From positions 1 through 64,000 of the forward strand of contig CAWHVB010000002.1 in the NCBI GenBank assembly GCA_963832715.1: DNA of 64,000 bases, in the 5' to 3' direction. Both the position numbers and the translations under genes were made by a program. The DNA is from DATFVA01 sp963832715 (GTDB taxonomy: Bacteria; Bacteroidota; Ignavibacteria; Ignavibacteriales; Ignavibacteriaceae). The notes beneath the pieces were generated by a model. It had not been told where the DNA came from, made no database searches, and saw nothing but the letters and a program-made list of their open reading frames with translations. Shown here piece by piece: positions 18,036-27,533 of the stretch (position 1 is the first letter of the stretch; each line of letters begins with the position of its first letter).

Positions 18036-19469
18036 CTACCGAGCAATGGCCCTCGTCCGGCTGGCGAGCTCCCGGATCCACGTCTCATACCTCTCAATGG
18101 CGGTCTGCTCGCCGAAGTGTTCCTTCGCAAAGGTGCGACCGTTCTCGCCGAGCTCAGCGGCACGATCGGCGTCATTGATCAATGTCAGCGCCGCATCGTT
18201 GAGGGCGCTGGGATCGCCCGGCGGAGCGAGAACGCCAGCACCGCTCCGCGCAAGGGCCTCGCTGGTGGCTCCGTCACCGCTCACCGCCGCCAGGATCGGC
18301 CAAGCGGCCGCGCAGTAGGACGTCAGCTTGGACGGCAGGCTCATCTCGACCACTCCCACGCGCTCGTTGACGAGAAGGACATCGGCCGCACGGAGGATCG
18401 ACGAGTACTCCTTGGCGTCGGCCGAGGGGAGGAACTGGATGCTGCGGACGCCACGAGCGAGCCGCTGCAGCCCCGGCCGCTGGTTGCCGTCGCCGAGAAG
18501 GACGTAGGTGAGTGGCAGTCCGCGTCGATCAGTGTCGCGAGCAGCTTCGACGATGTTCTCGAGACCCTGCTTCTCACCCATGTTCCCGGCGTGGAGGAGG
18601 ATGTGCCGATCTCCCCATCCGAGCAGCTCACGCTGCTGCTCGGGCGACCGGGAGCTATCAGGAAGATGCGTCCAGTTACGGATGATTGTGATATCCGGGT
18701 CCGGGCGCCGCGAGAGCGCCAGGAGCCGGGCAGCGAAGCGGTCGTGGATCGTGGTGATTCGCGCAGCCCGCTCCACGACGTACCGCTCGACGCACCCGAT
18801 CCACGCCGCCGCGAGTCGGCCGAGGCCCTGGTCGAGCGCAAGTTCCTGGACACCGGCGCTGTAGATGTCCTGCACGATGAGTCCGAGCGGCACCCGCAGA
18901 CGCCGTGCCACCAGGAGGGCCGCTGCCGCTCCGAACAGCGGAGGGCTGACGGCGATGACCACATCGGGCCGCCTCACACGCTGGGTCACCACCCGCGCGG
19001 CGAACGTGAGCTCGTGCAACAAGCGGGACACCGGATTGGGGTGGCGGGGAATGACGTGCCACAGTCTCCGGACGCGGACACCGTCCTCGACGCTCTGCCG
19101 CTTCCAGCCTGCGTAGCCCGGGTGCAGCTGCCATTCGGGGTAGTGCGGCAGGCCCGCCAGCACTTCAACCTCATGGTCACGGGCGAGGGCGCTGGCCATG
19201 CGATGGGTGTACGGCGCAGTGCCCGACACCTCTGGCGCGTAGTTCATCGCTATGATCAGGATCTTCAGGCTGTCCGCCGCGAAAGCTGTGCCATCCGACT
19301 TGGACGACACCGGACGAGTACGGGCCAGCAGCTTCCGGACGCCGTTCCGCATCGTCGGCCCGATCACAGTCGTCGTCTGCCCTTCCGCCCACGCAACCGC
19401 GGGATCCGATGCGTCGACCTCGGAAGTGATCTCGCTGAGAACTGAGCCCGGTGACGGCGCGTGAACCAT
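18036..19469 (-). CDS. Glycosyltransferase, WcaI-like GT4
   Basis: The start at 19469 (MVHAPSPG) is preferred because the upstream phosphatase stops at 19477; an ATG 16 codons earlier would overlap it. The product is 477 residues. After a 70-residue polar extension, the fold begins ILIIAMNYAPEVSGTAPYTH, followed by GLPHYPEWQLHPGY and VIAVSPPLFGAAAALLVARR. The donor side has ILLHAGNMGEKQGLENIVEA and MSLPSKLTSYCAAAWPILAA. This is the WcaI/colanic-acid type of fucosyl- or rhamnosyltransferase. The long N-terminal extension has no recognisable domain and might be partly untranslated. Confidence 0.85.
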   Translation of the reverse strand: MVHAPSPGSVLSEITSEVDASDPAVAWAEGQTTTVIGPTMRNGVRKLLARTRPVSSKSDGTAFAADSLKILIIAMNYAPEVSGTAPYTHRMASALARDHEVEVLAGLPHYPEWQLHPGYAGWKRQSVEDGVRVRRLWHVIPRHPNPVSRLLHELTFAARVVTQRVRRPDVVIAVSPPLFGAAAALLVARRLRVPLGLIVQDIYSAGVQELALDQGLGRLAAAWIGCVERYVVERAARITTIHDRFAARLLALSRRPDPDITIIRNWTHLPDSSRSPEQQRELLGWGDRHILLHAGNMGEKQGLENIVEAARDTDRRGLPLTYVLLGDGNQRPGLQRLARGVRSIQFLPSADAKEYSSILRAADVLLVNERVGVVEMSLPSKLTSYCAAAWPILAAVSGDGATSEALARSGAGVLAPPGDPSALNDAALTLINDADRAAELGENGRTFAKEHFGEQTAIERYETWIRELASRTRAIAR

Positions 19470-19476
19470 AGCTCGA

Positions 19477-20118
19477 TCAGTGCTCCGATCGAGCTGGTGG
19501 TGCGATGGCGCCCACAATCGCTTCCACGGCGTCGCGGATCAGCATCGCCGCCTCGTGGTGAGCCTCAGGCGGACGGCCCATCGGGTCCGGGATCTCGTCG
19601 TCCTCGCCATCCATCGGGCGTACGAGCCCCCGCCCGAGCTGGGCAAGCTCGACGAGGGCATGCGCACGAGCAGCAGGCTGAGGAGGCAGATCCGTCGGAT
19701 CGACCGACATCGCAAGCCGTGCGAACTCCCGTAAGCAGAACGCAGTGCCGAGCGCAGAGGGCGCCCGCTCGACCACTGCCGACCGGTGACGCGGAGTGGC
19801 TCCGAGTATGAGATCGGCCTCGCTCACCATGGTTGGCTCGAGTTGCCGCGCAACGAATCTCTCGTCCGCCGCGCGGTCCAGTCCCCACGGACGGAGCTCT
19901 GCGCGGCTGTCCCGATGCATCTGGCCACCGACGACAGCGCTCACGCCGGCGCTGGAGACAGCGAAGGTCGATGCGGCACGGCCGCCCAGCCGGCCGACCA
20001 GAAGGTGACGCGTGAGCATCTCCGCGAACGGAGAACGGCAGATGTTGCCTGTGCATACGTACAGGAGCCGGAAGCCGTCGGCCTCCTCCTCCCTCCGGTG
20101 CCGTCCCACGGTTCTCAT
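19477..20118 (-). CDS. Low-molecular-weight protein tyrosine phosphatase
   Basis: 213 residues from ATG 20118, which overlaps the epimerase stop as ATGA. The P-loop VCTGNICRSP gives the nucleophile C22 and R28 (C-x5-R), and the general acid is the Asp of IPDPMG near residue 180. It would dephosphorylate the tyrosine cluster of the BY-kinase at 16166-17726, as Wzb does for Wzc. The coding region is somewhat longer than the typical 150-residue enzyme, from a short N-terminal extension and inserts. Confidence 0.88.
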   Translation of the reverse strand: MRTVGRHRREEEADGFRLLYVCTGNICRSPFAEMLTRHLLVGRLGGRAASTFAVSSAGVSAVVGGQMHRDSRAELRPWGLDRAADERFVARQLEPTMVSEADLILGATPRHRSAVVERAPSALGTAFCLREFARLAMSVDPTDLPPQPAARAHALVELAQLGRGLVRPMDGEDDEIPDPMGRPPEAHHEAAMLIRDAVEAIVGAIAPPARSEH

Positions 20119-21140
20119 GCACTCTTGAGAGCCGACGGATGGCCAGCCGCCGTCGAACGTCCCCCGCCGTCCGCTGCCTGTCGGCTCGTCCACTGCAGCG
20201 TGCGGCGCAACCCGTCGATCAGCGCCGTCGGCGCCGGCAGGCACAGATCCCGGCGTGCCGCAGAGATGTCCAAGCAGCTACGCCGCACCTCCCCGGAACG
20301 GCCCGGCTCGAACTGTGGCTGAAATGCGCGCGGTGCCAGGGCCGCTACGGCTGCGATGCCCTCGGCCAGCTCGAGCAGGTTCACCTCGATGCCAGTGCCG
20401 ATGTTGTACTCGGTCCTCGACAACCGCTCGACATCCGCAAGAGCAAGGTTCGCCGCCACGACGTCTTGCACGAACACGAAATCGCGTGTCTGTCGGCCGT
20501 CACCGAAGATGATCGGCGGGACACCGTCGAACGCGCGACGACAGAACCGTGCGACCACTCCAGCCTCGCCCTGTGTGCCCTGCCGAGGGCCGTAGACGTT
20601 TCCGTAGCGCAACGTGCGAACGTCGAGGCCTTTAGCATCCCGGAACCACCGGGCGTAGTGCTCGACGGTCAACTTGCTGAGCCCGTAGGCCGACGTCGGC
20701 GACGTCGGCGCATCTTCGGGCGTCGGGATCCGGCCGGCGTCGCCGTACAGGGCTCCGCCTGTCGACGTGTTCACCACGCGTCGAACGCCGGCCTCCGCAG
20801 CCGCGGAGAAGACGTTGAGCGATCCGACGACATTCACCCCGGCATCGACAGCCGGCACGGCCATCGAGTGCTGGACGTCGATCTTCGCCGCCAGGTGGAA
20901 CACCGTGTCGGCGCCGAACGCGTGGACAGCCAGCCGCACCGCGTCGCCGTCCCGGATGTCGAGCACACGGAATTCCGCTCCGAGTCGGCATGCGTCGTCG
21001 ACGTTCGCCATGTCGCCGTTCGACAGGTCGTCGAGCACGAGGACCTTGCAGCCTCGAGCGACCAGCGCGTCCACAAGTGTCGAGCCGATGAATCCGGCAC
21101 CACCGGTGACGACGACGCGGTCCGCATATCTCGCTGTCAC
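20115..21140 (-). CDS. NAD-dependent nucleotide-sugar epimerase (GalE-like)
   Basis: 341 residues of the extended SDR family. The NAD motif is GGAGFIG near the N-terminus, followed by LDDLSNG, FHLAAKIDVQHS, the catalytic Ser segment NTSTGGALYG and YGLSK (Tyr and Lys of YxxxK). RYGNVYGPRQ and DGRQTRDFVFVQDV are typical of UDP-glucose/UDP-GlcNAc 4-epimerases. It would make a galactose-series donor for the polymer. The C-terminal 30 residues are a disordered tail. The gene sits 6 bp after the sugar transferase and overlaps the phosphatase gene. Confidence 0.88.
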   Translation of the reverse strand: MTARYADRVVVTGGAGFIGSTLVDALVARGCKVLVLDDLSNGDMANVDDACRLGAEFRVLDIRDGDAVRLAVHAFGADTVFHLAAKIDVQHSMAVPAVDAGVNVVGSLNVFSAAAEAGVRRVVNTSTGGALYGDAGRIPTPEDAPTSPTSAYGLSKLTVEHYARWFRDAKGLDVRTLRYGNVYGPRQGTQGEAGVVARFCRRAFDGVPPIIFGDGRQTRDFVFVQDVVAANLALADVERLSRTEYNIGTGIEVNLLELAEGIAAVAALAPRAFQPQFEPGRSGEVRRSCLDISAARRDLCLPAPTALIDGLRRTLQWTSRQAADGGGRSTAAGHPSALKSA

Positions 21141-21146
21141 GATCGG

Positions 21147-22504
21147 TCAGCGTCCTCGAACGAAAAGAAGCTCGGAGAAGGTTCGAATGATGATCTTGAT
21201 GTCGAGCCACAGCGACCAGTGCTCGATGTAGTAGTTGTCGAACCGCGCCCGGTCCGCGATCGACGTGTCCCCCCGCAGGCCACTGACCTGTGCCAAACCT
21301 GTCAACCCCGCCTGCACGCGGTGCCGGTGGGCATAGCGGTCGTACTCCGCGGAGAACCGGTCCACGAAATGTGGCCGCTCGGGCCGCGGACCGACCAGCG
21401 TCATGTCGCCGCGCAGGATGTTCCACAGCTGCGGCAGCTCGTCCAACGACGTCCGCCGCAGGAACCGCCCCACCGGGCCGACCCGGCTGTCGCCGGCCAC
21501 CGACCACGTCGTCGCCGAGTCCGTCTCGTTCGCCGGCCGCATAGACCGCAGCTTCAGGCACTGGAAGACGGCTCCGTTGCGGCCCACCCGCGGCTGCCGG
21601 AAGATGACGCCGGGGCCGCCCTCGATTCGAACGACGATCGCACACACGCCCATGATCGGGCCCGGCCACCAGCAGCGCCAGGCCGGACGACGACGACGTC
21701 GAACGCCCGCTTGACCATATGGGCCGGGCCGCGCAGATTCGGCGTCCGGACCCGGTAGACCGGGATCGAGCCGATGTGGTCACCGAGCCCGGTCTGCATC
21801 GCGAAGTGGTGCATGCGCGGCACCACCAGCAAGTCGCAGCGCTGCGCGGCCGGCGTGCGCACGATGTCGAGCAGCTTGCGCTCGGCGAAGTCGCCGTCGG
21901 CGATCAGCAGTACGTCCACGCCGTGACCTCGGATCTCGCGGTCGAGGTCGGCGAGCCCGCCGAGCTGCGGGACGACCGCCTCCGCGACGCAGTCGTCTCC
22001 GTCGTCGACGAAGCCGACTACCGACAGCGCATAGCGCGGATGCCGGCGCAGGATCTCCGCCAGCTCGGCGGCGAGCGCTCCGCCGCCGATCAGCACCGTG
22101 CTGTGTCGCGTGACCCGGCGGCGCCGGCCCAGACTGATCAGCCACGTCGTAGCTACCCGGCCGACGACAACGAGCCCGATCGCGATCGAGACGTTCACCA
22201 GGAAGGTGGTGACCGACTCCTGCTCGTGCCGCAGCGCGATCACCGTGGCGATCACGGCGGCAGCGGTGAGCAGCCTGCCCAGCAGCGTGGGCAGCTCGTC
22301 GAGAACGCTGAGGTGCAGCCGCGCTCGGTACCGGGTGCCCCCGGTGAGCAGGAGCAGCCCCAGCAGAGCCATCGACAGGTGGGCGCGCCACTGCTGCGGT
22401 GCCCACAGCACGGGGGCCGCCAACAGCACGGCGTCGACAGGCAGGACGAGCATCCACGCCCGCACCCGGACAGCAGCCTGGTCGCGCCCGACCGGCTCGC
22501 CCAT
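21147..22504 (-). CDS. Initiating sugar-phosphate transferase (WcaJ/WbaP type), two frameshifts
   Basis: The N-terminal half has four to five membrane helices and a CoA-binding-like Rossmann domain (TVLIGGGALAAELAEILRR). The C-terminal catalytic half has MVKRAFDVVV, QPRVGRNG, LKLRSMR, SLDELPQLWNILRGD and LVGPRPERP. It transfers a hexose-1-phosphate to undecaprenyl phosphate, the first step of repeat-unit synthesis. Two extra bases interrupt it: one near 21685-21697 in a repeated ACG tract, one at 21658-21660 in GGGCCC. Undoing both gives a continuous SGLALLVAGPIMGVCAIVV. The start at 22504 (MGEPVGRD) has a modest ribosome site; the frame is open to 22642. Confidence 0.85.
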
Positions 22505-23014
22505 GGCACCTGGTGGTCCGGCCGCCGCGGTGCTGGGACGGAAGTGCCCTCCGTCACCGGCAGCTGCGACCGGTCGAATGCCGTGGCAATCGCGCTGGAG
22601 TGCGGCGCGAGATCGGTGATGTCGACGGAGTCGACGGGTCAACCGAAGTCATGGTCCCCTCAGAACATGTTTGATTGTGGAACTGATGACGTCGCTGTCG
22701 TCTTCTGCGAGTAGCAGCAGGAAGGCCATTGGGCCGACGACAGCATTGGCCGTGGCCGACGCTCTCGTAGGCCAGGCGAATGTCAGTACATGAGCGATCT
22801 GGATGCGCGACGCGGCATCCGAAACAATGACGAAGTGCGGGATCCTCCTCGGCCAGGGAACGGCGCTACAGAGCGGCCGACCGGATGCAAACCGTTTCAC
22901 CTCGGGGAGTGAAGCGATCAACCTGCCTGTCGCCCTGCGGAGTCGCAGCGTTACACAGCGCTGCCCCCTGGTCGACGGAAAGTGGGGGCCGGCCGCCGAA
23001 CCGACAACCACTTC
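22505..23014. other. Leader of the EPS operon and left side of the junction
   Basis: G+C-rich sequence with no convincing gene. It should contain the promoter for the sugar-transferase operon. A minus-strand frame stays open from the A+T-rich gene across the junction to 22649, but its product in this stretch has no recognisable domain and is arginine- and serine-rich like most shadow frames of high-G+C DNA. Confidence 0.55.
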
Positions 23015-25279
23015 CTGATCATTTTCAAATAAGGTTTTTCCTGCAGCGACACCTGTAGAGAATATTTTATTAAACCTGGCTGAAAGGTGCCCTTTCAGAG
23101 TATAAAAGTTTAGCCCGGAAGATGCCGAATCAATTTCTCCCCTGTAACCGGATACGCCAAAAGATAGATAATTGTTTATACCAGCTTCAAGCATTAAACC
23201 CTGCAGCGAGTATTTAAAATTGTAGTTATCAAAATAATAATCTGTTTCAGGGTTGACGAGAAAATATGAGGGGAACTTAAATGACACAAAACTCCCGTTT
23301 CCCTCTCCCAGCCAGCCTAACCTTGTTTCAATCAGTCTGGAGCCCGGAGATTCATCCAGCAGATCATTATAGATCTTTCTTGCTTTGCTGTACTGCTTCA
23401 GCTGCATATAACAGTCGCCCGTATACATTCTAACTTCAGAATCTTCAGGTTTATAAGCATAGAGCTTATTAAATTCAGTCAAAGCCTGACCGGGATCATT
23501 GTTCCATAACATTGCTTCAGCTTTCTTCTTAGCTATGTTATAATCAAAGGATTGATCCAGCAGATTATCATAAATTCTGATGGCAGAGAGATAGTCCTTT
23601 ACGCACAAGTATGCATCCGCCTCTTCGAGCATGACTTCCCTCGCAGGAGATGTAAGACTGTTATATTTATTATAGAGTTTTATGGCGGCGTAGCAGTCTT
23701 GTTCACTTATTTTATTTCTTGCTGATTCCAGAACGGAATAAATATCATTAGCTTCGTTCAATTTTTTCTGTTTATCGATTTCAAATTTTAACCTGGCAAT
23801 CTCCAAATCAGATGGATTTATATTCTCAGCCCGTGAGACATACAACTCAGCATCATTAAACTTATTCTGCTGGGATTTAAGCATTGCCAGCGTCAGAAGA
23901 GCATCAAAGTTGTCGGGTTCTCTGCTGAGAACTGCATTAAGCAGCTTTTCAGCCTCATATAAATCTTTATTCTGCCAGACATAAATCTGCGCCCTCAACA
24001 ATTTATATTTCAGGCTATCAGGATACTGAATAATCAAAACATCCAGTTCATTTCCGGCAAGCTGATACTGCCTGTCCCAGGCAGCGTTCTGTATATAAAG
24101 GAATCTTATCCCGGGATCAGCCGGCTGATACGCAAGATAATCTCCATATAATTGTACAGCCTTATCAAACCTGCCTATTGTTGAATAATAACCTGCCAGT
24201 TTCAGAAGAATATCTCTGCTGGCTGGATTCTCCTTCAACAATTTTTCATACTCCGCGATCTGCTGTTTATAGAATTTTTCCCTTGCAGCCAGGACTTCAT
24301 CAGAAAGCTTACTGACTTCCTCAGTATCTCCTGCTTTAGATTTGAGTACTAAGAGCTGCTGATAGGCCTCTTCGTATCTGTCTGCCTTTACAAGTGCATT
24401 TATCAGTTTAATCCTTGTTTCAGTATCCCCGGGAAATCTTTTTAATCTTTTGAAATAATTATCAATTGCGTAACCGCCGGATTTTATTCCGTATTTATAA
24501 TATTTATAACTAGCAGTATCATTAAACGTATATATATATCCATTTCCCTTTGCTCTTGCCAGACCATCCATCGCTTCTTTAAAGAAAGGCTTGAGCTGAA
24601 GGGCATGGTTAAAAGCATTTATAGCGGGTCCGGTTTTACCCAGCCATAAAAGGAAATAACCAAAGCGCGACCAAAGCCGCTGATCGTCAGGGTATTCTTC
24701 AGTATATTTCTTTAGTATCGGTTCACCCTTCGCTATATGATTATTCTTTGCAAGAATTTCAGTATACCTGATAATTTCATCGGGCGATGCATGAGCCATC
24801 GCGAGGTATTTATCATACCATAATTCAGCCTCAACCCATTCCCCCAGGTTCTTATACGATATACCAACCTGAAGGTAGTTATACGCTTTAGCAGGATCTA
24901 TAGCAATCTCTCTTTTATAGCCCTCTATATCATTATAAATGATTTTATACCATGCTTCAGTAGCATGATTAAGGTTATCATTTATGTCCGAGTTTTCGGG
25001 TTCAAGTTTTCTTGCGGATCTGAAATCATAAACCGCCTGTTCAAATTGACCTCTGTGTTCATAGGCCAGGCCTCTCAGGTTATAACCCTCAGCCTGCTGG
25101 GGACGTGCAGAGATATAATTATTTAATAAGTTTATTGCTTCGCCATACCTGCCGTTTTTCATGTGCGACAAAGCTTCATTTTTCAGATCCTGGATATGTG
25201 GAAGGGGCTGTGAGTTTATATGGGGGGCAAACAAACAAATACTAAAGAATATATAACAGATGACATTTCGAATATTCAT
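23015..25279 (-). CDS. TPR/outer-membrane beta-barrel protein, C-terminus cut by the junction
   Basis: The signal peptide is residues 1-23 (FFSICLFAPHINSQ). A long array of tetratricopeptide repeats follows (AEGYNLRGLAYEHRGQFEQA is one of many), then aromatic alternating strands starting near SFVSFKFPSYFLVNPETDYY, as in PgaA- or BcsC-type exporters, where periplasmic TPRs feed a glycan to a barrel. The barrel stops after a few strands at KTLFENDQE, where the DNA changes genome. The end is therefore artificial and the real protein must be longer. The gene starts 11 bp after the KaiC-like gene and belongs to that operon. Confidence 0.7.
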
Positions 25280-25290
25280 TTCATGGTAAG

Positions 25291-26514
25291 TCAGAGAAAC
25301 AACTGACGATGAGTTTGTGAATTTAATGTAAGTCTCTTTATCATATCCTCCGCATTTTGTATAGTTTCATCAACTCTTAATGCCAATACTGAAATAAAAG
25401 GAATGACTTTTTCAATATATTCGGGATCAGTTCCGGGGAGGTTGCCCTGAATCCGGCTGATAAATTTACTGATGGTTTTCGTATCTTCTTTAGTAACCAT
25501 CACTACTACATTATTCGTGATAAGGCAAATCTTATCCTTTTTATCGGCAGAGAGCCGAATAGTATTCATCAACTGGTTAATAGTCAGCAGGCCCTCTTTT
25601 TCTGCTTCGGGATCCAGCCGGAATGAAACAAGTGTAAAGATCTGGCCGGTGCTCCTATACAATGCAATCTGGTTGTTAAGTATCAGCTGGAAATCGTTTA
25701 AATTATAGAAATTCGTGAATGTATAATTCTCTGCCGGAATATCGAGTTCTGCGAGAGATTGGTACTGCAGACCGGATTCAGTTACAGCTGTCGCTCTTGT
25801 CTTTTTCTTTTTACCGGCAAAATCATCTGTAATACCTTTATCCGGTTCCAGGCGGTAAGCCGCACTGAACTTTCCCTGTGTATGACCGATATTAGGAGTA
25901 ATAGTGATTTTCCCGCCCGATGTTCCTTCTTCCTCTTTGCTTAGGTAGAGGATCCCGGTGGAATTTAGTGCAAGAGTATCTGCAATGGAATTTGCAGCAG
26001 GAGTAGCGGGGTCACCTAAGATAAACAGACTGGTAACACCATCATTTTCGATTGCTTCTGTAGTTTCAATAAAAACATCCTGAAGAAGAGTAAGGTTAAC
26101 AAAATTTATGAATGGAGTCAGCTCATCAAAGATCATCTTATTCGGCTGATACTGTTCTACCACAGTTACGATATCTCTTAAATATTCGACAAGAAATTCA
26201 TCAGTATTTTCAACTTCCTGCATATCAGACGGAGGTGCAACCCGAACCACGATGACCTGGTTCTGGTTCATATAATACTGCAGATCAAAATCGATTGAAG
26301 CCGCCTGAATCATCAGGTCTTTAGGTCTCATACTTGTAAAGTATAGACACACTTCTTTCTGCTTAATACATTCCTTTGCAAACTGAAGTCCAAGTAAGGT
26401 TCTACCTGATTTCCTCGGTCCTATTAGTAAATAAGTGCCTCCTCTGTAGAATCCCCCCCAGGCATTATCAACAATTGAGATACCTGAAGAAACAAGTTGT
26501 ATTTTCTTTTTCAT
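25291..26514 (-). CDS. KaiC-like RecA-family ATPase with C-terminal GGDEF-like domain
   Basis: 407 residues. The start at 26514 is chosen because MKKKIQLVSSGIS aligns with MQNNLQLISSGIS of the neighbouring paralogue; an ATG 15 codons earlier is also open. The KaiC-type domain fills residues 1-240 with Walker A GPRKSGRT (32-39) and Walker B MIFDELTPF (FDE at 129-131). The position of the catalytic Glu pair of KaiC is occupied by Met-Arg (62-63), so hydrolysis may be weak. From about 267 a second domain with alternating strands and helices (QIFTLVSFRL, KICLITNNVVVMVTKED) resembles a degenerate GGDEF fold without its signature. It probably acts as a signalling switch with the next gene. Confidence 0.7.
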   Translation of the reverse strand: MKKKIQLVSSGISIVDNAWGGFYRGGTYLLIGPRKSGRTLLGLQFAKECIKQKEVCLYFTSMRPKDLMIQAASIDFDLQYYMNQNQVIVVRVAPPSDMQEVENTDEFLVEYLRDIVTVVEQYQPNKMIFDELTPFINFVNLTLLQDVFIETTEAIENDGVTSLFILGDPATPAANSIADTLALNSTGILYLSKEEEGTSGGKITITPNIGHTQGKFSAAYRLEPDKGITDDFAGKKKKTRATAVTESGLQYQSLAELDIPAENYTFTNFYNLNDFQLILNNQIALYRSTGQIFTLVSFRLDPEAEKEGLLTINQLMNTIRLSADKKDKICLITNNVVVMVTKEDTKTISKFISRIQGNLPGTDPEYIEKVIPFISVLALRVDETIQNAEDMIKRLTLNSQTHRQLFL

Positions 26515-26589
26515 TTTATTCCGGATACCGTATTTTTCGTTTGAGTAGATGATTTCCAAAAACCGGTGTAATTTTTAATATCCCTCACT

Positions 26590-27324
26590 TTACAATCTAA
26601 CCTGTCTTTTATTTATAGTATTTAATACCGACAGGTCGATCTTTAAACCTCTGTCTCTGTCAAAAACATAATTCGATTTCAGTTCTCCCGATTTATGTTC
26701 AATATACGGCAGCAGGGATATTGTGCCGTATAAATCATTTATTTCTTTATCCAGATAAATCAGACCGTTGCTTACATCTGCCAGGTGCTGCAGCAAAGCA
26801 GACATAGCATCTGTAACAGGTTCTGAAGAGATAATTATACTGGTAATATTATGGCTTTCAAGTTTATGCTTAAATTTATCCAGGATCAATTCAAGGAGTG
26901 TGGTATCTTTAAACCTGATAAAAGGTGTTATCTCATCAAAAACAATTCGCGAAGGATAATACTCTTCGATCATATCGATTACATCATCGAAATAATCAAC
27001 GAGGTCCTGGTCCGGTGTTCCCGAAAGATTATCTTTATCAGGAGGAATCACTCTCACCGTAGTAATTTCCCTGGAGTCAATAAAATGCTGGGAGTCGAGG
27101 TTCATCCATTCTGCCAATCCAGTAAGTTCTTCTCTGGTTCTGCTCGTAAAATAGAGACCTCTCTCCTTTTTCTGAGCTCCTTCAAGAATGAATTTCATCC
27201 CAAAATTAGTTTTGCCGGATTTATGTCCGCCGATTAAAAGATAGTTTGAACCTTTATAAAGTCCGCCCCATCCCTCATCAATTAAACTTATCCCGGAGGA
27301 TATTAGCTGTAAATTGTTTTGCAT
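26590..27324 (-). CDS. KaiC-like single-domain RecA-family ATPase
   Basis: 244 residues from ATG 27324; the frame is open to 27387, but homology with the paralogue begins at the chosen Met. Walker A is GGHKSGKT (32-39) and Walker B RIVFDEITPF (FDE 129-131), at the same residue numbers as in the paralogue. The KaiC catalytic Glu pair is replaced by Arg-Thr (62-63). Single-domain KaiC/RAD55/GvpD relatives serve as nucleotide-dependent regulators. It lies upstream of the larger paralogue and appears to be a tandem duplicate that lacks the C-terminal extension. Target unknown. Confidence 0.72.
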   Translation of the reverse strand: MQNNLQLISSGISLIDEGWGGLYKGSNYLLIGGHKSGKTNFGMKFILEGAQKKERGLYFTSRTREELTGLAEWMNLDSQHFIDSREITTVRVIPPDKDNLSGTPDQDLVDYFDDVIDMIEEYYPSRIVFDEITPFIRFKDTTLLELILDKFKHKLESHNITSIIISSEPVTDAMSALLQHLADVSNGLIYLDKEINDLYGTISLLPYIEHKSGELKSNYVFDRDRGLKIDLSVLNTINKRQVRL

Positions 27325-27533
27325 GTACCACGAAGGTTTTTGTACAAATTGCCAAATATTATGCCGGTAATAAATGTGCCTAAACATTTAATATTAAATG
27401 CCTTAAGGCGATTTTCTGAACTAAACAGAGACAATTATAATAAGGGTGTATTATAATGCAACAGGGATAAGAGATTTGAGGCTCGGAAGCCAGATACCCG
27501 GTGTAATTGAATAGAATTGGTTTGTGTTAAATA

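Noticed and set aside
18117..19445. Plus-strand 442-residue open frame opposite the WcaI-like gene
   Set aside because: It has no recognisable domain and mirrors the codon pattern of the real glycosyltransferase on the other strand.
20139..21758. Plus-strand 539-residue open frame across epimerase and sugar transferase genes
   Set aside because: It spans two real minus-strand genes and is composed of Arg/Asp/Val shadow sequence without motifs.
22803..23018. Short plus-strand frame at the junction
   Set aside because: It ends exactly at the composition change and has no similarity or ribosome site; an accident of the join.
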